64,000 nucleotides of DNA from Kalaharituber pfeilii (taxonomy: Eukaryota; Ascomycota; Pezizomycetes; Pezizales; Pezizaceae): NCBI GenBank assembly GCA_015179045.1, contig WHUZ01000146.1:1-64000 (forward strand). The letters run 5' to 3'. A program made the translations under genes and the position numbers. The first letter of the stretch is position 1. Each line of letters starts with the position of its first letter. Below the pieces are notes generated by a model, which made no database searches, was not told the DNA's origin, and saw nothing but the letters and a program-made list of their open reading frames with translations. This document shows, in pieces, positions 41,442 to 51,372 of the stretch.

Positions 41442-41960
41442 CACTGGTTTAGTACAAGTACCACTAGGTACTAGGTACCTCTACGTACTACCAGTGATTG
41501 AGTATAGAGAAACATTCTGCTACCAGCGTTAATTGATAAGCCAGTTACTGTGTGCTAGCACAGGCTATTGCCACTGACAAGTTGCCACTTGAAAGTTGCT
41601 GTCGGTGATAAGTTGCTAATATGAGTAGCAAGTTGCTACTTCTTACCCACATACTAGAAGATAATACAAACAGTTTAATTAATAATTCACTACGCTTCTA
41701 GACTACTGTAGTTGAGAATACCAATTTGTAATCATAACTAAATTATTGTTAACCGAAACACTAGAAGAAAATTACTAAATATGCTTCTAGTATTCTTCTT
41801 ACTCTAAGCGAAATTTTGGAGTGTTATCTGCATAGTTAGAGATATCCGGAATCCTCCGCCATTCTGGTATTATATTGTGGCAGTAACAGGGATTGCGTTG
41901 ATGCCAAGAATGAAAATTTTAGTGGTTGTATTACCAGAAACAGTAGATAATAAGCGCCCT
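41442..41960. other. AT-rich spacer, no gene recognised
   Basis: Contains short repeats of aagttgct (41570-41640). No coding signal. Confidence 0.4.
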
Positions 41961-41964
41961 GCAA

Positions 41965-42183
41965 GTGCCAAGTACCCACTTTAAGCAACCTCATCATGAT
42001 AAAGCTTGTCAAGACAAAATTTCATGTTCTTGTCTAGGTACCTGTTCTTCTCTTCGTTGTACATGCATACGTCAAAAGGTTAAATGTTCTTATTCTTGTA
42101 ATAAAAGCAATGCTGGTCAATGTACTAACCAGGAGAATGAGAGTGAACATAGTGATGTACATAGTACTATTGTTTGTACATAG
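41965..42183 (+). CDS. Cysteine-rich fragment (CxC-like)
   Basis: The 72-codon frame opens with GTG, not ATG, and a stop lies 21 bp upstream, so it is a fragment or exon. It reads ACQDKISCSCLGTCSSLRCT, then CIRQKVKCSYSCNKSNAGQC, with ten cysteines in CxC and CX4C spacing, ending at TAG. Such cysteine clusters occur at the ends of some transposase-related proteins and in CXC DNA-binding proteins; I cannot say which family this is. The surroundings are palindrome-rich repeat DNA, so a transposon origin is likely. Confidence 0.45.
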   Translation: MPSTHFKQPHHDKACQDKISCSCLGTCSSLRCTCIRQKVKCSYSCNKSNAGQCTNQENESEHSDVHSTIVCT

Positions 42184-42209
42184 ATGACTGCATAGGGGGA
42201 TAGGAGACT

Positions 42210-42211
<2 letters not shown>

Positions 42212-42247
<36 letters not shown>

Positions 42248-42284
42248 CATTACTCGCATGCCGCCCTACGGGCTATGGCGAGGT
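42212..42284 (-). mobile_element. Tail-only LINE-1-family insertion, 73 bp
   Basis: About 31 T's plus aatttcattactcgcatgcc...ggctatggcgaggt, between gataggagactgt at 42199-42211 and 42285-42297 (perfect 13-bp duplication). Confidence 0.95.
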
Positions 42285-42422
42285 GATAGGAGACTGTGGA
42301 AATTGCTTAGCTGGCTGTATGATAGATCACTAGTACATTAAATCATAAGCGAGTATATATATTACATATAGGTACATCGTACATTCATGTTCGCCGCTGG
42401 GCCAGGTGTTCGTGGCTGGGCT

Positions 42423-42454
42423 GGCCCCGTGAAAAACATGTTTTTCACGGGGCC
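42423..42454. repeat. 32-bp perfect palindrome
   Basis: Arms ggccccgtgaaaaaca and tgtttttcacggggcc with no spacer. Flanking ttcgccgctgggccag (42389) and ttcgtcggtgggccag (42463) are near-copies of each other and of the hairpin arm at 41394. Confidence 0.95.
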
Positions 42455-42611
42455 GGAAAATGTTCGTCGGTGGGCCAGAACAAGTATTGAGTTTTGTAAT
42501 AGCATAGAAGTCTGTCGTGTTTCTTGTTATTTCCTTTCCTCGTATAGCATCCTGGGGGCTATGACGAGATTTCTTGTTTCATTACTCAAAGTGGTGATAT
42601 TACCTAAACAG

Positions 42612-43800
42612 TGTTTTTTATTTTTTTCTGGTATATCATTACTCGCATGCCGCCCTACGGGCTATGGCGAGGTTATTTACATATGAAGATAAGGTAGAAT
42701 AAACTCCCGCAGCCTAAATATTAACCCCAATCCAATAGTAATGGGGGGAGAAAAACAAAACCAGCATAGAACCCACAGCCTGAACAGTAATGTAGGGAGA
42801 AAGAGATGGCATCAATGCATAACAGAACGGTGTCCCACAATCATCACTAATCATGTGGAAAAATCAGAGAACTCGAGCATGTAAACTTCACTTCACCAGT
42901 CGAGGTGTCTTATCCCACTCATACTGGTCGTACTTCAGCCATTTCCCTCCTAATCTGACTCTCGTTGGTTTTGAACCTGCCTGAGCTCCGGATCTACTTT
43001 GCTCCTGTAGGTATATCACAACTAAGCTAGTGATTTTCCCCTCATTCATGAGCTTTTTCTTTTTTCTCAACGATCGAATGCCAGTGATCTGCGCTAGCTT
43101 CCTGTTTTCGCTTGCAGCCGATTGCGGACGTTGCCTAGGTTCTTCCTCAGAGCAATTCCATGTACCGCAATGGCAGGGTGCGAGCATCGCTGAATCTGTA
43201 GTGATGTACATTTTTGGAACTCTTTTGTAGTAATGTATGTCATATCACCTTCCTCTGAAGGACTGGCAGGGCAGGTAGGTAGGTGTGGTGATGTATACCT
43301 TTATCCGGAGGTTGTATCTGTATGCCTCAGGAGGCAGTTCCACTGGTTCTACTGAATGTAGCACTATTATAGAGCTCGTCAGTACTTCGGCCGCCTCTGG
43401 TGTTGGCTCCACCTCCAGCAGCATGTATATTCGATGGTCATTACCGGTGGTGGTAACGCAGGTCTTGGTACTATCTAAATAACCACTCTGACCTCGCTGA
43501 GCTGTAGCCCCTGTATCGTTTGTGATACCAAGCTCTTCCCTACTCCCACTAGTGCTACACGAAACTGAATATCCTCCATCGCGGTATGGAACGTTTCTTG
43601 ATATTTTTCTTGCACAGTAGCTCTGAGGGGTGGCTACTGTCACGTCCTCGAGTATCTCATATATCTCTATCAACTTTATGAAGATATCGTGAACTTTTGG
43701 GTCCTCTATGGGTGGGGTCTCCTTCTGCCCTGGAGAGCTTCTCTGTGCTCTCTTTAGTAGTATTCTCTTATTGACTTGTTGTTCCTCTTTTAAGTGCCCC
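42612..43800 (-). mobile_element. ORF1-only LINE derivative, minus strand
   Basis: A T-rich start and catgccgccctacgggctat (about 42646) form the inverted LINE tail. Upstream in element sense lie ORF1-type sequences: 42888-43211 (ITGIRSLRKKKKLMNEGKIT, SLVVIYLQE, GGKWLKYDQYEWDK), then a frame break, then 43245-43795. No RT or endonuclease. A target duplication was not found. Confidence 0.7.
43245..43795 (-). CDS. Upstream open frame of the ORF1-type element
   Basis: Open from about 43795 without stops. Its first in-frame ATG-like start is near 43673; upstream residues VNKRILLKRAQRSSPGQKET and DPKVHDIFIKL read as normal protein. It ends TPTYLPCQSFRGR. It could be the N-terminal half of ORF1 of the copy at 42.6 kb. 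It has no similarity I can see to the 38.4 kb ORF1 N terminus, so it may belong to another subfamily. Confidence 0.4.
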
Positions 43801-43839
43801 TATTGGTTCCTTGTGTGAGGTTCGAAATGTCTCAATCCA

Positions 43840-44183
43840 GTCAGTATTTTGACTGTACATACGCAGAGATAACTGACGCTAGCCATGTATAGATTTAACT
43901 TTTAAGGCGACCGGTATGGTTGGAGACATCTGTACGTGGAGTAAATTGCACCCCAACTTCAACGCTCTAAAGCGCAAGTAAAATAAATAGATAAATTAGT
44001 TTCGTATCGTAATATGTTAGATCAGACAATGAAGAATAAAGTTACGAAGCAATATCTATTGCTTTAATTTTTTGTCATAGTGTCTCATAGAGTTAAAGAT
44101 CAGGAGTTTTATATGTAGAGGGGTCATAAATGTCGCCCTTTGGTAATCACTAATATAGTATAATATATAGTAGTCTAGCTTGT
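43840..44183. other. AT-rich spacer, no gene recognised
   Basis: No coding signal. A T-run with inverted LINE tail (ctcgtgccgccctatgggct) begins at its right end. Confidence 0.4.
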
Positions 44184-44236
44184 TTTTTTTTTTTTTTATC
44201 ATTAATCTCGTGCCGCCCTATGGGCTGTGGCGATTA
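44184..44236 (-). mobile_element. Tail-only LINE-1-family insertion
   Basis: T-run, atcattaatctcgtgccgcc and ctatgggctgtggcgat. No clear target duplication. Confidence 0.7.
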
Positions 44237-44463
44237 AAAATGGAGATCACCTGACTAAAAATGGAGTAGAAGATGTACATCCCTTATACTACTTGGTTTT
44301 ATGTTGTGTGCGACTGATGCAATAGATATATGCAAGTTCACAACTATTTTTTTATTTTTATTTTTTTCATTACTCGCATGCCGCCCTAAGGGCTATGGCG
44401 AGGTGTTAACTACTACGCTGCGCCGTCTTCCTACTCTACATCACCCTTTCTACTTCTCGTCCC

Positions 44464-45090
44464 CTACTCCGGTTCCCTCAGGAGGTCAATGACCTTCTTC
44501 TGCGGGTCCCCGTCCCCTGATTTCTTTGGCCTCCTTATCTCCTCCTCCTCCCCTGGCCGTCTCCTTCTCCACACCCTACACCTCTCCATCACGTGCTCAA
44601 AGCTCTCCTCCCCCTCCCCGCTCCACCGACAGTCCGCGTCCGCCGCCTTCCCCACTCTATGCCTCCACGCCTTCAGGCGTTTCTTACCCAGTAGTCCCGC
44701 TATTTTGGACACCTCATGGCCCAGCCTCTGTAGAGGTCTGTAACCCAGCCCCAATCTCCCCCTCTCTGCAGCCCTCTCCCTTCTCGCTCTCTGGATAATG
44801 CCTGGTTCGGTGACTACCTCGCTCTCGTACTGTAGGGCTGTCCCTACTTTCGCCGCCATGTCCGCCTCCTCCTTTCCCGGGATACCTTCGTGACCCTTCA
44901 CCCACATCACCGCTAGGTCTTCCTCCCCTCTCTTGATCCTTTCTTTCCAAGCCTCCCTTACTTCCTGATTCGCTCCGAGGTGAGTCGGGGATCCCTCCGC
45001 AATCCTTCTTAAATTCGTGATCGCGACTCTGGAATCCGTCAATATCAGAATCTCCCCATCCTCCCTCATCACCTCGCTAATTGCCAACAA
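44464..45090 (-). pseudogene. LINE RNase H and C-terminal zinc motif
   Basis: RNase H: ILILTDSRVAITNLRRIAEG (Asp), MWVKGHEGIPGKEEADMAAK (His and final Asp). After GRLGLGYRPLQRL comes the C-terminal zinc-like block CRWSGEGEESFEHVMERCRV, with the second Cys changed to Ser. It ends DLLREPE. The first RNase H part (GIYMDGSRLKERAGAGRVAE) lies beyond the nested insertion at about 45230. This domain order is typical of Tad-like fungal LINEs. Confidence 0.85.
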
Positions 45091-45113
45091 CTCCGTGTCA
45101 TTGCTGGTCGCTT

Positions 45114-45150
45114 TTTTTTTTTTTTTTTTTTTTCATTACTCGCGTGCCGC
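45114..45150 (-). mobile_element. 37-bp tail-only insertion nested in LINE RNase H
   Basis: About 20 T's plus cattactcgcgtgccgc only, between perfect 14-bp duplications attgctggtcgctt (45100-45113 and 45151-45164). Removing it and one duplication copy restores the RNase H frame of the host LINE. Confidence 0.96.
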
Positions 45151-45490
45151 ATTGCTGGTCGCTTGGTATCTCAGGTACTTCGACTTCCTCCCCCGCTCCG
45201 CTACCCGCCCCGCCCCAGCCCTCTCCTTCAGCCTGCTCCCGTCCATGTAAATCCCCTCCAGCCTTCCGCGATCACTAAGTTCATCTGTTCCATCCACTCC
45301 TCCATTTCGGCGTCTCTCGGGAGTGAGTTTACCATTGCCAATGTCAACTGGCTCCGATGGTTCGTGGAGCCTCTCAAGTACACCGCCTCCGGGTCCTCGT
45401 GTCTGATCCTCTCGTCCTGGAACCTCAGTGCGCGAGCCTCTACCCTTGCTGCCACGAATTCCGCAAAAGTCCCCACTGACTCCAAGTTCG

Positions 45491-45926
45491 CTAGCCCCTC
45501 CACCACGTCCCTCCTTGTTCCCCACGGGCCCCGGTTAGGCCCCTTGCCACTCCGTATTGCCATTTCTCTAGATCCCTAAGCTTCTTCTCCTTCTGATTCC
45601 CTCTTCCGTAGTCATACCACGCCCAGCTTCCCCACGTTGCGATCGGTCTAGCTATGCTGGTATATATTTGTCGTCTCTTCTCCGGGTGTAGGGGCCTCAG
45701 GCGGGACGCCACCCCCCATGCTGCCTTTCCCAGGGCTAGCCGAGCCTGGTGGTGCGCGTTGAACTTCATCTCCCAGTCTAATGTGAGGCCAAGCATGTGG
45801 TAGTCCGGTCCCTTCCTCCTGAAAACCAGTGTCTCCGCCTTCTTCGGGTCCAGCTCGAAACCCTCCTCCGCCGCTCCTGACTTCAGTCTCTCTTTCTGCT
45901 TCCGAAAAGTTCACAACTGATAGCAC
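45491..45926 (-). pseudogene. LINE RT C-terminal (thumb/connection) region
   Basis: Minus-strand MLGLTLDWEMKFNAHHQARL, then LRPLHPEKRRQIYTSIARPI and ATWGSWAWYD, matches the LINE segment LGVxLDxxLxFxxHxxxxxxKA ... YxxxVxPxxxYGAExW. A frame break joins it to DPKKAETLVF-like sequence upstream. Confidence 0.75.
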
Positions 45927-45956
45927 AGCTAGGCTAGGATATGTAGAGTGTGACAG

Positions 45957-46105
45957 AGTTATCGGGCGGTAGGAGCAGTAACAAGAGTGCGAGCAGTAGC
46001 AGCAGTGCGAGTACTAGCAGCAGTAGCGGCAGTATGAGCAGTAGCAGCAGTATTAGCAGTGCGGGAAGTGGGAGTGGTAGAGTGGTAGAAGCGGGAGAGC
46101 TGTGG
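45957..46105. repeat. Degenerate (AGC)n-type trinucleotide array
   Basis: Units agcagtagcagcagt give a Ser-rich plus-strand frame. It flanks the 3' end of the large LINE copy and is low-complexity rather than a gene. Confidence 0.75.
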
Positions 46106-46489
46106 GAGAACGATTTTTTTTTTTTTTTTTTTTTTTTTATATATCATTACTCGCGTGCCGCCCTGTGGGCTATGGCGAGATTAGTTACATATAATAGAAG
46201 GAAAAGAAATAAAGAAATAATCTCCGTCACCCATACTGAGATGTATATGGTCCGTAATGAAAAAAAATAAAGAAATGCTCTCCATCATCCATACTGAGAT
46301 GTATATAGTCCGTAATGAAAAGTGCTTATAGTAAAAGGGAAGAAAATAAAGAAATACTCTAGAGTCCTTCAGATATTCGCCCAGTCCACTATGTCCACCA
46401 GGGGGTCCTTTTCCTTGTTCTTGGGTGGCTTGATCAGGTCTTTCATTCCTCCCGGCCATCGCTTTTTCCACACCCTGCATCTGTTGAGC

Positions 46490-46680
46490 ACGTGCGCGGT
46501 GGTTTCCTCCTCCTTCCCACACCATCAGCATTCCGGGCTGTCGGCTTTGCCGATTGAGTGTTTCTATTTTCTTAGCCCCTTGCACCCCAGTAGGCCTGCC
46601 AATGCTGAGACTCTTCGTCCCAGTCGTGTCAGGGGTCTGTAGCTGAGTTGCAGTCGGTTTCTCTCCGTGGCTCTCCAGGT
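46490..46680 (-). pseudogene. LINE ORF2 C-terminal zinc region
   Basis: Minus strand: RLGRRVSALAGLLGCKGLRK, then a block IGKADSPEC (stop) WCGKEEETTAHVLNRCRVWK. The CX2CX7-8HX4C arrangement is the usual LINE C-terminal motif. A related copy lies at 62137-62310. Confidence 0.75.
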
Positions 46681-46682
46681 CC

Positions 46683-47318
46683 TTAATAATTGTTGTATCC
46701 TGCTTCGGTCACGATTTCGTCCTGATATTGGAGGTGAGTACCTATTTTGGCGGCTCTGTCCGCTTCTGTATTTCGCTTGACTCCTTTGTGGCTTTTAACC
46801 CACATCACTCCCACGTCTAAGTCGCTTCTCCGAACTCTCTCCTCCCACTTCCCCCTGACCAGCTCTGCGGCGCCTTCATGTGTGGGGTCTCCCCGTGCTA
46901 TTTTCTGGAGCTTAGTGATTGCCACTTTGGAGTCTGTGACTATTAAGAGTTCTCCCTCCTGGTGTTCCAGAGCTTCGCCTATGGATATAAGCTTCCCATC
47001 GTTCACCGTACTCTGTTTCCCCAGGCATAGTGACGTTGAGTGGCCTTTATTGTATGTGCCGGCACTGGTGAGGTCGTCGATTCGGCACCCGTCTATGTAG
47101 AAGGTTTGCCAGCCCTCGTCTTCTGCATCAGCTATGGTCCTCTCCCATTGCTCCTTCTCGGTGTCTGTTGGGAGGGTTGGTAGGACGACTAGTAGTAGGG
47201 GGTGTCTGTGGTTTAGAGATCCTCTCAAGTGTTTGTTCTCTATCTTTTCTCGTAGTAGTTCATTGGGGAAGCGTAGAGCCCGCGTCTCTACTCTCCTGCA
47301 TTCTCCCTCCAGAAACAT
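46683..47318 (-). pseudogene. LINE RNase H domain
   Basis: TFYIDGCRIDDLTSAGTYNK (first Asp), ELLIVTDSKVAITKLQKIAR (Asp), MWVKSHKGVKRNTEADRAAK (His, Asp). Downstream YQDEIVTEAG equals YESEVVTEPG of the 44.4 kb copy. The region before it (KHLRGSLNHRHPLLLVVLP) matches the RT-RNase H connection. Confidence 0.85.
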
Positions 47319-47499
47319 GTATACTGATTCTAGATTTGCGAGGCTCTCGACCAGGTCCTGTCGCGTCTCCCATGGGGCGGCAGTGATTCTTTATGATATC
47401 CCATACTGCCATTTCTCCAGGTCCCTTGCCTTGATGTTCTGTGGAGGACCCTTCACGTACTCTTGCCATGCTCAACAGCCCCATGTGGCGATACTGCAG

Positions 47500-48144
47500 G
47501 CTGCACTGGTATATATTTAGCGTTTCTTGTCTGGATATAGGTGTGTTAGTCTTCCTAATACATTCCATGCTGCCTTGCTAAGAAGTAGTCGCTTTCGGTG
47601 GGATTCTTGGAACTTTAGTTCCCAATCTACCATTAGACTCACCAGTTTGTAAGCCGGTCCTTTTACTCCCACTATCAGGGTCTCGGATTTGTTCGGGTCG
47701 GTTTCGAAGCCGTGTAGCGCCGCTTCCTGGGTGAGAGCCGTTTGATGGGCCTTGATTACTTCAATTTACTTGCCACAGTTTCGTGATTGATGGGTGTAAG
47801 ATCACGCGGTGGAAGTCATCCACATATGACCTAGTAAAATTTCTCTGTTCGGCCTTCTCGACTACTGGCGCTATGCCTATGAGGAATAATACCGAGGAGA
47901 GTGGTGACCCTTGTGGGGTGCCATCCGTCATTCTGCTCGTAGCATGCTTCTGTCTATCCCAGACCAGGTTGAAGTCGTTTGGTATCAAGAATGCTTCTAT
48001 AAAACTTGCGAGGTTGAGGTTGACTGTTTTTATGCATGCTACTACCCTGTCACTTCTGAGGAAGTTGAATGCCGACTTTATGTTGTCCCCAACTAGTACT
48101 ACCCAGTAGTTCTTTTTCAGCCTGTGGTCAACCTCCTTTAGCAC
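47500..48144 (-). pseudogene. LINE reverse transcriptase core
   Basis: WVVLVGDNIKSAFNFLRSDR (block A; the usual first catalytic Asp position is shifted or mutated), DGTPQGSPLSSVLFLIGIAP (block B) and RSYVDDFHRVI (block C, YVDD). Further fragments to about 47500 follow. Upstream, 48144-48510 has RxDKLSSWVSIILLNTVAKL-like sequence equal to LINE motif 2 (WRPISLLNxxxKLxEKV), with stops. Confidence 0.88.
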
Positions 48145-48518
48145 TTGTCACTGTAGATCTTCGGCTCCTCCTCTGTGGCGTCTTCCTCCGAGTCGTATTT
48201 CTTGGAATAAGTCATTCTATCTCTGTAGAATATCAGTGATGACTTTTTGCTCCAGTTTAGCTACTGTGTTAAGTAGTATGATTGACACCCAGCTACTCAG
48301 TTTGTCCCTCAGTCTCCCTTTCTTTAGGATCATCACGACCTCGAAGCCTCTTGCAAAGTCGTAGTTGCCATTGATGTATTCCACTATTTTTTCCCTTACT
48401 GCCGTCCAGAGGATTGTACCTTTCAGTAGCTTTAGGAGTCCGTATTGTATGCTATCTGGTTTGGGGGTAGATCTGGATTTGGTCCTAGACAGTGCTTTGT
48501 CTATCTCCTTTCTAGCTT

Positions 48519-48794
48519 TTTTTTTTTTTTTTTTTTATTTCATTACTCGCATGCCGCCTGAAAGGCTATGGCGAGGTTTGTATATTGACTAAAAGAAAAC
48601 TGGCTAATTACATGTGGGAGAGGTGAGCCGAGCCTGCCTTACTTCCTTCCTCTGTCCGGCTCGTACTGTACACCTCCGTTCGCAACCATTTTCCCCCCAA
48701 TTTGACCTTCCCGATCTCTACCTTTGTCTTTGTGTACAGTACCACCGAGCTTGTCTTCTTTCCCTCCTCTTCTAGGGTGGTCTTCTTCCGTAAC
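48519..48794 (-). mobile_element. Truncated ORF1-type insertion nested in ORF2
   Basis: A T-run and cattactcgcatgccgcctg...ctatggcgaggt are followed by ORF1 C-terminal sequence (minus strand VGKVKLGGKMVANGG type, YEPDRGRK). It is bounded by perfect 14-bp duplications ctcctttctagctt (48505-48518 and 48795-48808). Removing it rejoins the host ORF2 reading across DPEQARKE / IDKALSRTKS. Confidence 0.95.
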
Positions 48795-48809
48795 CTCCTT
48801 TCTAGCTTG

Positions 48810-49100
48810 TTCTGGGTCCATTGTGACTCCTGTGGGGAAGGTAGTAGGGACGGGATGGTCCTGGCCGTCAGTAATGAAGTTGTGCTTTGTCAGCGCCTCC
48901 ACGATTTCTTTGTCGCTCCCTGAGATTCTCATAAGGTCCCTTTGTCGGTATGAGTCCCTGTCCAGTGGGAATATGTTCCAAGGTAATGTAGTCCTATTCT
49001 TCTTCAATGAAGTTTTCCCAGTACTCTTTCCTTTTATCCCTAATTATCTCTCTTAGGATCCTTCTTGTTCTCGTCCTATTGGCATTCGAGGTGCCACTAT
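48810..49100 (-). pseudogene. LINE ORF2 segment between endonuclease and RT
   Basis: Minus strand: RTTLPWNIFPLDRDSYRQRD, EIVEALTKHNFITDGQDHPV, TMDPEQARKE. It belongs to the large LINE and is interrupted on both sides by nested tails. Confidence 0.7.
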
Positions 49101-49113
49101 TCTTTCTTCGGAT

Positions 49114-49130
49114 CGGCATGCGAGTAATGA

Positions 49131-49165
<35 letters not shown>
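49114..49165 (+). mobile_element. 52-bp tail-only insertion, plus strand
   Basis: cggcatgcgagtaatgatct plus about 31 A's, between perfect 13-bp duplications tctttcttcggat (49101-49113 and 49166-49178). Only about 20 bp of LINE body was copied, less than the 3' hairpin. Confidence 0.96.
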
Positions 49166-49169
<4 letters not shown>

Positions 49170-49178
49170 TCTTCGGAT

Positions 49179-50007
49179 GGCTCTAGTCATCTTCCGGACT
49201 TCCTTTACTTCCTTGTCGAACTATTGTTTGGTTTTGTTAGTAATCTATGCTTCCTTAGTGAACTTTAGGCTTAGGTCGCATAATAGGGCATATCCAACAA
49301 CTCCTTCTGCCAGGCATCTGTTTCCCTATTTCTCTATGAACTCCTCCCACTTTTCCCAGTCGGTAACTTTATAGTCCTGGTGGTTGGCTTTGATGCTGTA
49401 GTTAGGGTGCCCATTATCATTGCGTGGTCAGATCCGGTGACTCAGGTAATTCCGGTTGATCTCCAATCTCCGGGTCTGGCGAATACTAGATCTAGGAGGG
49501 CCTCTCTTATCTGTCCATTCACCGTGTGGGTTCATGTGGTGTGTCCCTGTGTATCTGTTGATGTAGTTCGAAGGTTCGTAGAGTGTCCTTTAGTATGGAG
49601 CCCCTCCGGTCCTGTTTTGGTGACCAGTCCCTATGATGACTATTTCAGTCCCCAATTATCATGTCTGTTATCCCGATTTCCTCTAGACTCTTCTCTATAT
49701 CCACTTCTTTATTCCAGTATACTCTTATGATCTTTCTGCTCTCCATGTAGATCATGACATGGTCGTTTCTTCCCTCTACCTTTGTGCTGGCTACCCTGTC
49801 CTTTCTTACGTATGCCATCACTGCCGTACTCTTTGATGGTACATGTATGTTAGTAAAGCTTGGATGGAAGGTGGTTCCTCCTCCTGGTACCCTCCAACAT
49901 TCCCCTATGATAATTATATCCATTTTTCTATCCGCCGCTTCCTGTAATGCTAAGTCTATCCCCAACACCGACCTCCCCACATTCTGGTATGCTATCCTTA
50001 ACGGCAT
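49179..50007 (-). pseudogene. LINE ORF2 endonuclease domain
   Basis: ORF2 starts at ATG 50007-50005 with MPLRIAYQNVGRSVLGIDLA, the N-terminal block of LINE-type APE-like endonuclease. Then come IIIIGECWRVPGGGT (catalytic Glu), VMAYVRKDRV and ITDMIIGD, where the motif GDFN is cut by a stop or frameshift. The segment to 49179 has TGHQNRTGG-like and EKWEEFIEK pieces with stops. The first 121 codons (49645-50007) are open. Confidence 0.88.
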
Positions 50008-50180
50008 GGCATGTGCTGATACTCTGGGGCCCTTACTGGGGCCAGCTTGTGTTTAGCGCCCTCTTCACATTCACAGCCCTTTTCGTGGCCTCCTTTCTTC
50101 TCGCAACACTGGCTGGACTTCTTAAACGGTGTTTCATTGAGGTAGACAGAGTCCGTATAGTCCTTTCTCGGTAGTAAACT
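50000..50180 (-). pseudogene. LINE ORF1 C-terminal end overlapping ORF2
   Basis: The minus-strand frame reads SLLPRKDYTDSVYLNETPFK, then KSSQCCEKKGGHEKGCECEE, ending at TAA. The cysteines and His form a degenerate zinc-knuckle-like cluster. The ORF2 start ATG lies inside the last codons of this frame (ATGCCGTTAA), so the ORFs overlap by 10 nt, which suggests coupled translation of ORF2. Confidence 0.7.
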
Positions 50181-50184
50181 CCTC

Positions 50185-51345
50185 AGGTGCTCCAGAAGGT
50201 CCCGGTGTCTTGGGAGGGGATGAGAAGGGGGATAGAAAAGGCGGTACCGGCACCGGCGAACGTAGTCCTTCTAACTGATTCACAGGCGGCAATCGCGGCA
50301 GTGAAGAAGGCGGGGAGACTGGGGAAAGCACGAACCGGAGACCTAAGGAGGGTGGTGTAAGATAGACAGATAGTATCAACTACTGCCTTGCGATGGACCG
50401 GAGCGGTGAGAACTGGCGGAACGAACGTACGACTAAATGCGAGTGCGAGTGCGAAAAGCAGAGAAGAGAAGAAGGTTGTTGATTGTATGTGCTAGAGTAC
50501 AGGAAAACTATATATATGATATCGCCGCCCTTATCTCCACGTGCTACCTTATCCATGCCAAGCCTGCATTAACCCATTCCGTCGTCGTCACCACAGTGGT
50601 AGATGAGATTGCAGAAAGAAAGAAGAGGGGGGGAGACGTCAAGCTGATGTGGGTGAAGGCACACATTGGAATCGCCGGCAACGAGGCGGCAGACGTCGAG
50701 GCAAAAAAGGCGGCGGACAGGATAGGGAGGTCGGTGGTGACAGAAGGGGGCTGCGACAGAAGTGGAAGAGACTGCGCGCGGCGGAGAGAAAAGAAAGGGG
50801 GTACGGGGGGGGCGCAGTGATGGAGTGGAGAAGGGGGGCCGCAACGGCGTTCACGAGGTTGAGAACGGGAAAGGGGATGGGGAAGGAGTGGGGAGTAAGG
50901 ATTGGGAAAGCGATGGAGGGGAGTGTATGCGGATGCGGAGAAAAGCAAACGGCGGACCACCTGGCGTTCAGGTGTGAGGAGGTGGAGTACTTGGAAGGAT
51001 GGGGAAGGTGGGAGGATACTGACGACAAGAAATGGACGGTGGAGCAGGAGAATGGGGAGGTGGTGAATGCGCTGGGAGAGTTTTTCGGTTCGTTGAAGGT
51101 GTAGGGGAGGGGGCGAGTTTTCGTTTGTTTGAAGTTGGCGGAGGAGGAGGAGAGACGAAGATATTTTTAAGTGCCTCGGGGAGGTGGGGCGGGGAGGGGT
51201 CGATGTTCTTGTTTGTAAGAGATGGCGGGGGATGAGCTAGTTAGATAAGCCTGCCTCCGGGCTTTGAGGGTCTAGACCCAGGGGCCCTGCCATGGCGAGG
51301 AGCTACAAGCGGGGTCACGTGAAATAAAAAAAAAAAAAAAAAAAA
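50185..51345 (+). mobile_element. 5'-truncated LINE-2-family copy
   Basis: Starts inside RNase H (NVVLLTDSQAAIAAVKKAGR), resumes after an insertion with VVDEIAERKKRGGDVKLMWV, KAHIGIAGNEAADVEAKKAA, and then CGCGEKQTADHLAFRCEEVE (C-terminal zinc block). It ends with ccctgccatggcgaggagct, acaagcggggtcacgtgaaa and about 21 A's at 51345. Target duplications were not resolved. Confidence 0.88.
50362..50596 (+). mobile_element. Unidentified 235-bp insertion in RNase H
   Basis: gtggt flanks both sides (50357-50361 and about 50597-50601). Removing the insert joins DLRRVV to DEIAERKK in frame. The insert starts gtaagatagacagatag and ends gtcgtcgtcaccaca. It has no inverted ends, no poly-A and no match elsewhere in the window that I saw. 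Confidence 0.6.
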
Positions 51346-51372
51346 GACCTAGAACAGTCCTATAGGGCAAAC

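Larger units (their letters stand above)
44346..45906 (-). mobile_element. 5'-truncated LINE-1-family copy
   Basis: Bounded by the perfect 12-bp duplication aagttcacaact (44334-44345 and 45907-45918), with an inverted poly-A and tail at 44346-44402. It covers the end of RT, RNase H and the zinc C terminus. A 37-bp tail insertion lies inside RNase H at 45114-45150. Confidence 0.93.
46113..50180 (-). mobile_element. Nearly complete LINE-1-family element, decayed
   Basis: In element sense: ORF1 end with a Cys/His cluster (50180-50000), ORF2 endonuclease (50007-49180), RT (48900-47500), RNase H (47220-46690), zinc C terminus (about 46640-46490), 3' UTR, hairpin and poly-A (46200-46113). It is split by tail insertions at 49114-49165 and 48519-48794. 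Stops and frame breaks occur throughout. The 5' end is cut at a junction with a plus-strand LINE-2 fragment near 50185. Confidence 0.9.

Noticed and set aside
45950..46270. Ser-rich ORF
   Set aside because: Translation of a degenerate AGC repeat running into a LINE poly-T.
50362..50596. Spliceosomal intron (gtaaga start, attaac and cacag near the end)
   Set aside because: No GT-AG choice keeps the RNase H frame, whereas removing the insert with one gtggt does; a duplicated-target insertion explains it better.
50544..51028. Pro/Ser-rich minus-strand ORFs
   Set aside because: Antisense to the LINE-2 RNase H and zinc region.
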